From: Zygnema cylindricum
Taxonomy: Eukaryota; Streptophyta; Zygnematophyceae; Zygnematales; Zygnemataceae
Length of the DNA stretch: 17,517 nt
Reading direction: 5' to 3'
Assembly (NCBI GenBank): GCA_037447655.1
Contig: JBBHKE010000443.1
Span: forward strand, 1 to 17,517
Shown here: positions 14,936 through 17,517 of the stretch, one piece after another
Position numbering within the stretch: the first letter of the stretch is position 1
Layout of the letters: each line of letters opens with the position of its first letter
Notes under the pieces: generated by a model
Told to the model about the DNA's origin: nothing
What the model saw: only the letters and a program-made list of their open reading frames with translations
Database searches by the model: none
Made by a program: the position numbers and the translations under genes

Positions 14936-15765
14936 GTCTTTACTGCTAGTTTTGAGGAGGAAGTTTATTTCACTGCTAAAAAAGGTAGCCAAGAGATGTT
15001 AAGGCTAAATTTAAGCAATGAAAAAAAGAAACTTTATTATGCTGGTGTTCATGATATAATATTGTGGCATAAGAGGCTTGGGCATGTGAATCTAGATAAG
15101 TTAAGAGAGATGAAAAAGATGGGAGTAGTGAAAGGGATTCAGTTCGGTGAGAGTAAGAATCTTAGTGATTATAGTGGATGTGCTCAAGGTAAAGAACACA
15201 TGTTACCCTTCACAAAAATTGCCACCTATAAGGGAAAAAATATTATAGATTTAGTACACACAGATATTAGGGGACCGGCCAAAGTGCCCTCACCCGGGGG
15301 GAAGAAATTTATGATGACTATCACCGATGATAGGTCTCAGTATTCCACGGTGTACTTTTTGAAAAATAAGTCAGAGGATCAAGAATGTTTTAGATAATAT
15401 AAAGCATAGAGTGAAAAACTACATGAAACCCGAATCAAGAGAGTAAGGAGTGAGAATGGTGGAGAGTAAACCTTTAACCAGTTTGAGGATTTTTTGAGGG
15501 AAGATGGAGTCCAACACCAAAAGACAGTTCCAGAAAACCCATAACAAAATGGGGTAGCTGAAAGATTAAATAGGACACTAAGTGATAGTGCTAGAAGTAT
15601 GTTGTTGGATAAGAAGATAGGAAAAGAGTTTTGGGCCGAAGCTATGAACTGTGCTAATTACCTAAAAAATAGAGTTCTTACTCGGCGGTAAAAGGCCAAA
15701 CACCGTAGGAGAGATGGACCGGCCGGAAACCAGACATATCTTACTTAAAGGTTTTCGGCAGTCAA
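14936..15765 (+). pseudogene. Broken integrase of the degenerate copia
   Basis: The HHCC site is damaged (the first Cys of CxxC is Tyr, in DYSGCAQGK). The first catalytic Asp (HTDIRGP) and the Glu (NGVAERLN) remain, but the second Asp has become Glu (RSENGGE). At least four in-frame stops occur from 15394 to about 15545 (for example CAA to TAA and TGG to TAG). It was inactive long before the present. Confidence 0.87.
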
Positions 15766-16905
15766 GTGTTTAGTCTAGAAAAAGATCGGTCTCATTGGAA
15801 ACTAGATCCTAAAGGAAAATCGGTGTACTTATTAGGATATGATGAGGATGTAAAAGGATATCGAGTTTATGATCTAAAAAGGGAAGATATAATCTTAGTA
15901 AAGCGCCTAGTAGTTATGGATGAAGGAAAGTCTGTGGATCCCTTCAAGTATACAAAGTCAGTAAAAATCAGATTTGAGTCAGAAAATTCCGATGAATTTG
16001 AGCTTCCTAACTATCCATGTTTCAGAGAAGATGACATTTTTGTAGGTACAAATCAGACCGAGAAGGACTCAACCGCGGAAACTCTAGTGACAACTCTACC
16101 CAAAGCGGAAGACGTGGTGGAAATTGATCCGAAATCAAGGGACAAGGGAGAAGCCGAGATTGTTTAAAAGAACCCACATGAACCATCTATTCCCCCAACA
16201 AATTTTGAGGGAGGAAGGACAAGTAGCAAAAGGTTTCAAGAAAAACAGGTTTATAACAAGATAACAAAACTATCTCATCTGGTTGAACCTCAAACTTATG
16301 GAGAGGGGATGACATGTTTAGAAAGGAACCGGTGGAAGACTGCCATCAATGAGGTGATGGCCTCAATTATGGCAGCCGATACTTGAGAGCTGGTTGATTG
16401 TCCACCTAACGGAAAACCAATTGGTTGTAAGTGGATGTTCAAATTAAAACTGAACCCAGATAACACCATTGAGCGCTACGAGGCGTGGTTAGTGGCCAAA
16501 AGATTTACATAAAAAGGGAATCGACTACGAGGAAACCTTTGCCCCGGTCGTCAGATACCCCTCCGTCCGCATACTTCTCAGTCTAGCAGCAACGGAAGAC
16601 ATAGAAGTGCACCAGATAGACATCAAGGCAACCTTTTTGCATGAAAAATTGGAAGAGGAGATCTTCATTCGACAACCCGAAGGATTTATGGAGCAAAGAG
16701 AGGAGAGTAAGGTATGCCAGCTGATTAAATCTCTTTATGGTTTGAAACAGGTGCCTCGGCAGTGGAATAAGTAGCTTGATGAGTTATTTACTCGTCTTGG
16801 ATATATCCAGATCAGCTCAGATGACTCAATCTATGTATTTGAAGATGAGGAAGGTATCATTTTTATTGCAATTTATGTTGATGATTGCTTGTTTAAAGTA
16901 AATCA
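15766..16905 (+). pseudogene. Broken integrase C-terminus, linker and reverse transcriptase
   Basis: The integrase C-terminal region and acidic linker are open to 16167, then stop at TAA. RT follows with recognisable motifs: WKTAINE (about 16333), the motif A Asp in IDIKATF (about 16620) and YVDD at 16874-16885. Breaks include TGG to TGA (about 16383), a 2-base loss plus stop near 16508, AAG to TAG (about 16771), and a 1-base loss just after YVDD. The region aligns along its length with 6900-8200 of the complete element. Confidence 0.87.
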
Positions 16906-17517
16906 ATGGACAAAATTAATAAACAGAAAACGGATCTTAAAGGAAGATTTGAGATGAAGGATATGGGGGAGGCAAAATATATTTTGGGTATTCGAGAAGA
17001 AAGAGACCGAGAAAGAAAGATTATAAGACAAACTCAGAAAGAAACAATAGGGAACATGTTGGAAAAGTTCCACATGGATAAGGCTAATAGTTGTACAACT
17101 CGAAAAGAGTTAAAGAAGGGAAGTGAGGGGAGTGTGGAAGAAGGAGTCATAATCTTACATGAGGAATTAGGCCCTGAAGAACAGAAGTTCATGCAGACTA
17201 TCCCTTACAGGCAAGTAGTGGGAAGCCTAATCTATTTTATGAATTCTACCCGGCCAGATTTAGCTATAGCTGAAGGAGTGTTGAGTAGACGTCTAAATGC
17301 TCCCACTAAGAGAGATAGGGAGGCAGCTAAGAGAGTCCTTAGATATTTGATAGGAACTAGGGATCTATGATTCCATTTGGGTAAGGGGAATACTGACATC
17401 ACTACTTAGAGTGATGCTAGTTATGGTGATGCTTCGATGAGAAGATGAACATCTGGATATGAAGTATAAGTGGGTGATGGGGCTTGTTGCTCGAGTAGCA
17501 AACAACAAAAAATAATT
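16906..17517 (+). pseudogene. RT connection and start of RNase H, cut by window end
   Basis: An open run to 17370 matches the segment after YVDD in the complete element, then stops at TGA (TGG in the complete copy). RNase H sequence can be followed through a TGG-to-TAG change (about 17407) to the WSSKQQK-like motif at the window edge. The catalytic Asp (SDASYGD) is still present. Confidence 0.85.

Larger units (their letters stand above)
12371..17517 (+). mobile_element. Degenerate Ty1/copia, same family, cut by the window end
   Basis: It has the same order as the complete element: LTR, primer-binding site, Gag, protease, integrase, RT and the start of RNase H. The visible coding DNA is roughly 85% identical by eye. 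Many stops and frameshifts are spread over all domains, so this is a dead, older copy. The 3' LTR and right flank lie outside the window, so neither target duplication nor LTR-LTR divergence can be read. The five bases before the LTR are AAACT. Its orientation is opposite to the complete element, with 5' ends facing each other across 0.95 kb. Confidence 0.93.

Overview
The window is non-coding eukaryotic DNA filled with transposable elements. I see no host gene. It holds two Ty1/copia retrotransposons of one family, an older degenerate LTR of the same family, two copies of a small inverted-repeat DNA transposon, and AT-rich spacer with many GTAC tetramers. The host cannot be named from this sequence. 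The copia elements appear to prime from the anticodon arm of initiator tRNA-Met. That mode is known from Drosophila copia, yeast Ty5 and Volvox Osser, and is not the usual plant mode, so an animal, alga or fungus fits better than a flowering plant. This is inference.

Layout. 1-2053 is AT-rich spacer with a fold-back element at about 260-950 and a hairpin at 1353-1418. At 2054-2773 and 2795-4761 lie two neighbouring copies of a roughly 730-bp MITE. The second has 19-base terminal inverted repeats (17/19 identical) and a TTA target duplication, which suggests PIF/Harbinger. It is split by a degenerate copia LTR (2831-4068). A short piece of host DNA follows (4762-4981). Then comes a complete copia element on the minus strand (4982-11421) with LTRs about 99% identical, a TGTAC target duplication, a primer-binding site, a polypurine tract and gag-protease-integrase-RT-RNase H. 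A 0.95-kb spacer (11427-12370) separates it from a second, heavily mutated copia on the plus strand (12371 to the window end), which is cut off inside RNase H.

How it works. In the complete element the 5' LTR drives leftward transcription, the Gag start codon lies in the last bases of the LTR, and the primer-binding site lies inside the Gag reading frame. The polyprotein frame runs up to the polypurine tract, with no envelope gene. Three small lesions break it: a 1-base loss between protease and integrase, a TAG stop in RNase H, and a 1-base gain in an A-run after it. The second copy is in the opposite orientation with its 5' end facing the first, so the pair forms a large inverted repeat.

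Most interesting points: the PBS/start-codon overlap, two LTR hairpins whose stems change together between LTR lineages, an antisense tRNA-like segment in every LTR, and insertion into the exact centre of a palindrome. I found no sign of a new multi-gene system; the novelty is in retroelement structure.
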